64,000 bases of DNA, from assembly GCF_048565625.1 (NCBI RefSeq), contig NZ_JBLZUR010000002.1, forward strand, positions 1,922,001 to 1,986,000, written 5' to 3'. Positions 63,655 through 64,000 of the stretch are shown here, piece by piece. A program made the position numbers and the translations under genes. Under the pieces are notes generated by a model, which worked only from the letters and a program-made list of their open reading frames with translations, was not told the DNA's origin and did not search any database. Each line of letters begins with the position of its first letter. Position 1 is the first letter of the stretch. Source of the stretch: JBLZUR01 sp048565625 (GTDB taxonomy: Bacteria > Pseudomonadota > Alphaproteobacteria > Sphingomonadales > Sphingomonadaceae).

Positions 63655-64000
63655 TTAGGGTAAAGGCTGAAAGGAGAAGAGTTCGGTACGGATCGCTGGC
63701 GGAGCGCCGGGCTTGAACCACATCGTGTCCTGTATGTGACTGGCGGTCACGTAGATCGTCCCATCTGGCCCTTCCGAGAAGGTGTCGGGCCAGCGCAGGC
63801 GTCGGTCGGTCAGCACCTTGGTGACGGTCTGGCCATTGAGCCGGGTGATCGAATAATCGGTCGGCGAGGTCAGATAGAGCGTTCCCGCCTTGCTCATCCA
63901 GAGCCCGTCGGCGACATGGGTGCGGGCGACCGTGCGGACGCCGAGCTGGCGGTCCTTGTCGCTCACGTCGGCGCGGAGGAGGCCAGTGTCGATCGCGTAG
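63655..64000 (-). CDS. Major-royal-jelly/YWTD-type beta-propeller protein, C-terminal part (runs off the right edge)
   Basis: The leftward frame is open from the window edge to TAA at 63655-63657, giving about 115 residues. YAIDTGLLRADVSDKDRQLG, then HVADGLWMSKAGTLYLTSP, TDYSITRLNG and RLRWPDTFSEGPDGTIYVTA match the last blades of the MRJP/yellow-type propellers, close to SMP-30/gluconolactonase-like proteins. Such periplasmic or cytoplasmic propellers are common in sphingomonads; the enzymatic role, if any, is unknown. The start and any signal peptide are outside the window. The GTG at 63964-63966 is internal, not a start. Confidence 0.75.
   Translation of the reverse strand, partial: YAIDTGLLRADVSDKDRQLGVRTVARTHVADGLWMSKAGTLYLTSPTDYSITRLNGQTVTKVLTDRRLRWPDTFSEGPDGTIYVTASHIQDTMWFKPGAPPAIRTELFSFQPLP

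Overview
The window looks like chromosomal DNA from a sphingomonad-type alphaproteobacterium (Sphingomonas, Sphingobium, Novosphingobium or a relative). This is inferred from the high GC content, the five TonB-dependent receptor genes or remnants, and the densely overlapping catabolic operons. No rRNA or complete tRNA gene is present, so the genus is open.

Layout. (1) 1-1164: a leftward pair, a TPR-like gene cut by the window edge and a secreted beta-propeller protein. (2) 1399-3050: an intact-looking IS3-family element abutting a decayed TonB receptor. (3) 3353-11049: a FadR-type GntR regulator, a TonB receptor, and an overlapping operon of crotonase, acyl-CoA ligase, DUF7064-like protein and APH-like kinase. 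(4) 11304-14616: a TonB receptor whose N-terminus is missing at the end of a frameshifted IS481-like element. (5) 14822-27234: a compact assimilatory nitrate regulon: nasT, nasS, a leader with ANTAR-type hairpins and a terminator, then narK, a porin, nirB, nirD, nasA, cobA, moeA and mobA, most joined by 1-4 base overlaps. (6) 27872-29185: broken spore-photoproduct-lyase-like and metallophosphoesterase genes. (7) 29227-57054: a catabolic island of about 28 kb with two TonB receptors, thiolase, two luciferase-like flavin monooxygenases, a Baeyer-Villiger monooxygenase, two esterases, SDRs, a BKACE enzyme, a cyclase-family hydrolase, a divergent RibBA, an aldo/keto reductase, an acyl-CoA ligase, and crotonase, HADH and acyl-CoA dehydrogenase. 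(8) 57150-60764: remnants, strong hairpins and a three- to four-gene unit of unknown function. (9) 61107-63364: an arsR-arsC-aqpS-arsH arsenic operon. (10) 63655-64000: the end of a royal-jelly/YWTD-type propeller gene.

How it works together. In the nitrate block, NasS/NasT would control readthrough of the leader terminator. NarK and the porin would import nitrate, NasA and NirBD reduce it to ammonium, CobA supplies the siroheme precursor, and MoeA/MobA supply the molybdenum cofactor. In the catabolic island, receptors import a hydrophobic substrate. Flavin monooxygenases and the BVMO oxygenate it, esterases and the cyclase-family enzyme open rings or lactones, and ligase, dehydrogenase, hydratase, HADH, thiolase and BKACE degrade the CoA esters. 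A cyclic ketone or terpenoid-like substrate is an inference.

The most notable signal is a 16-bp inverted repeat, ACAACA-N4-TGTTGT, found seven times (four exact, three with one mismatch) between 31.9 and 53.2 kb. Six copies lie in front of essentially every transcription unit of the island and overlap or adjoin TTGAC-type -35 elements. It looks like the operator of one dedicated regulon; the TetR gene at 39159-39902 is the obvious but unproven regulator.
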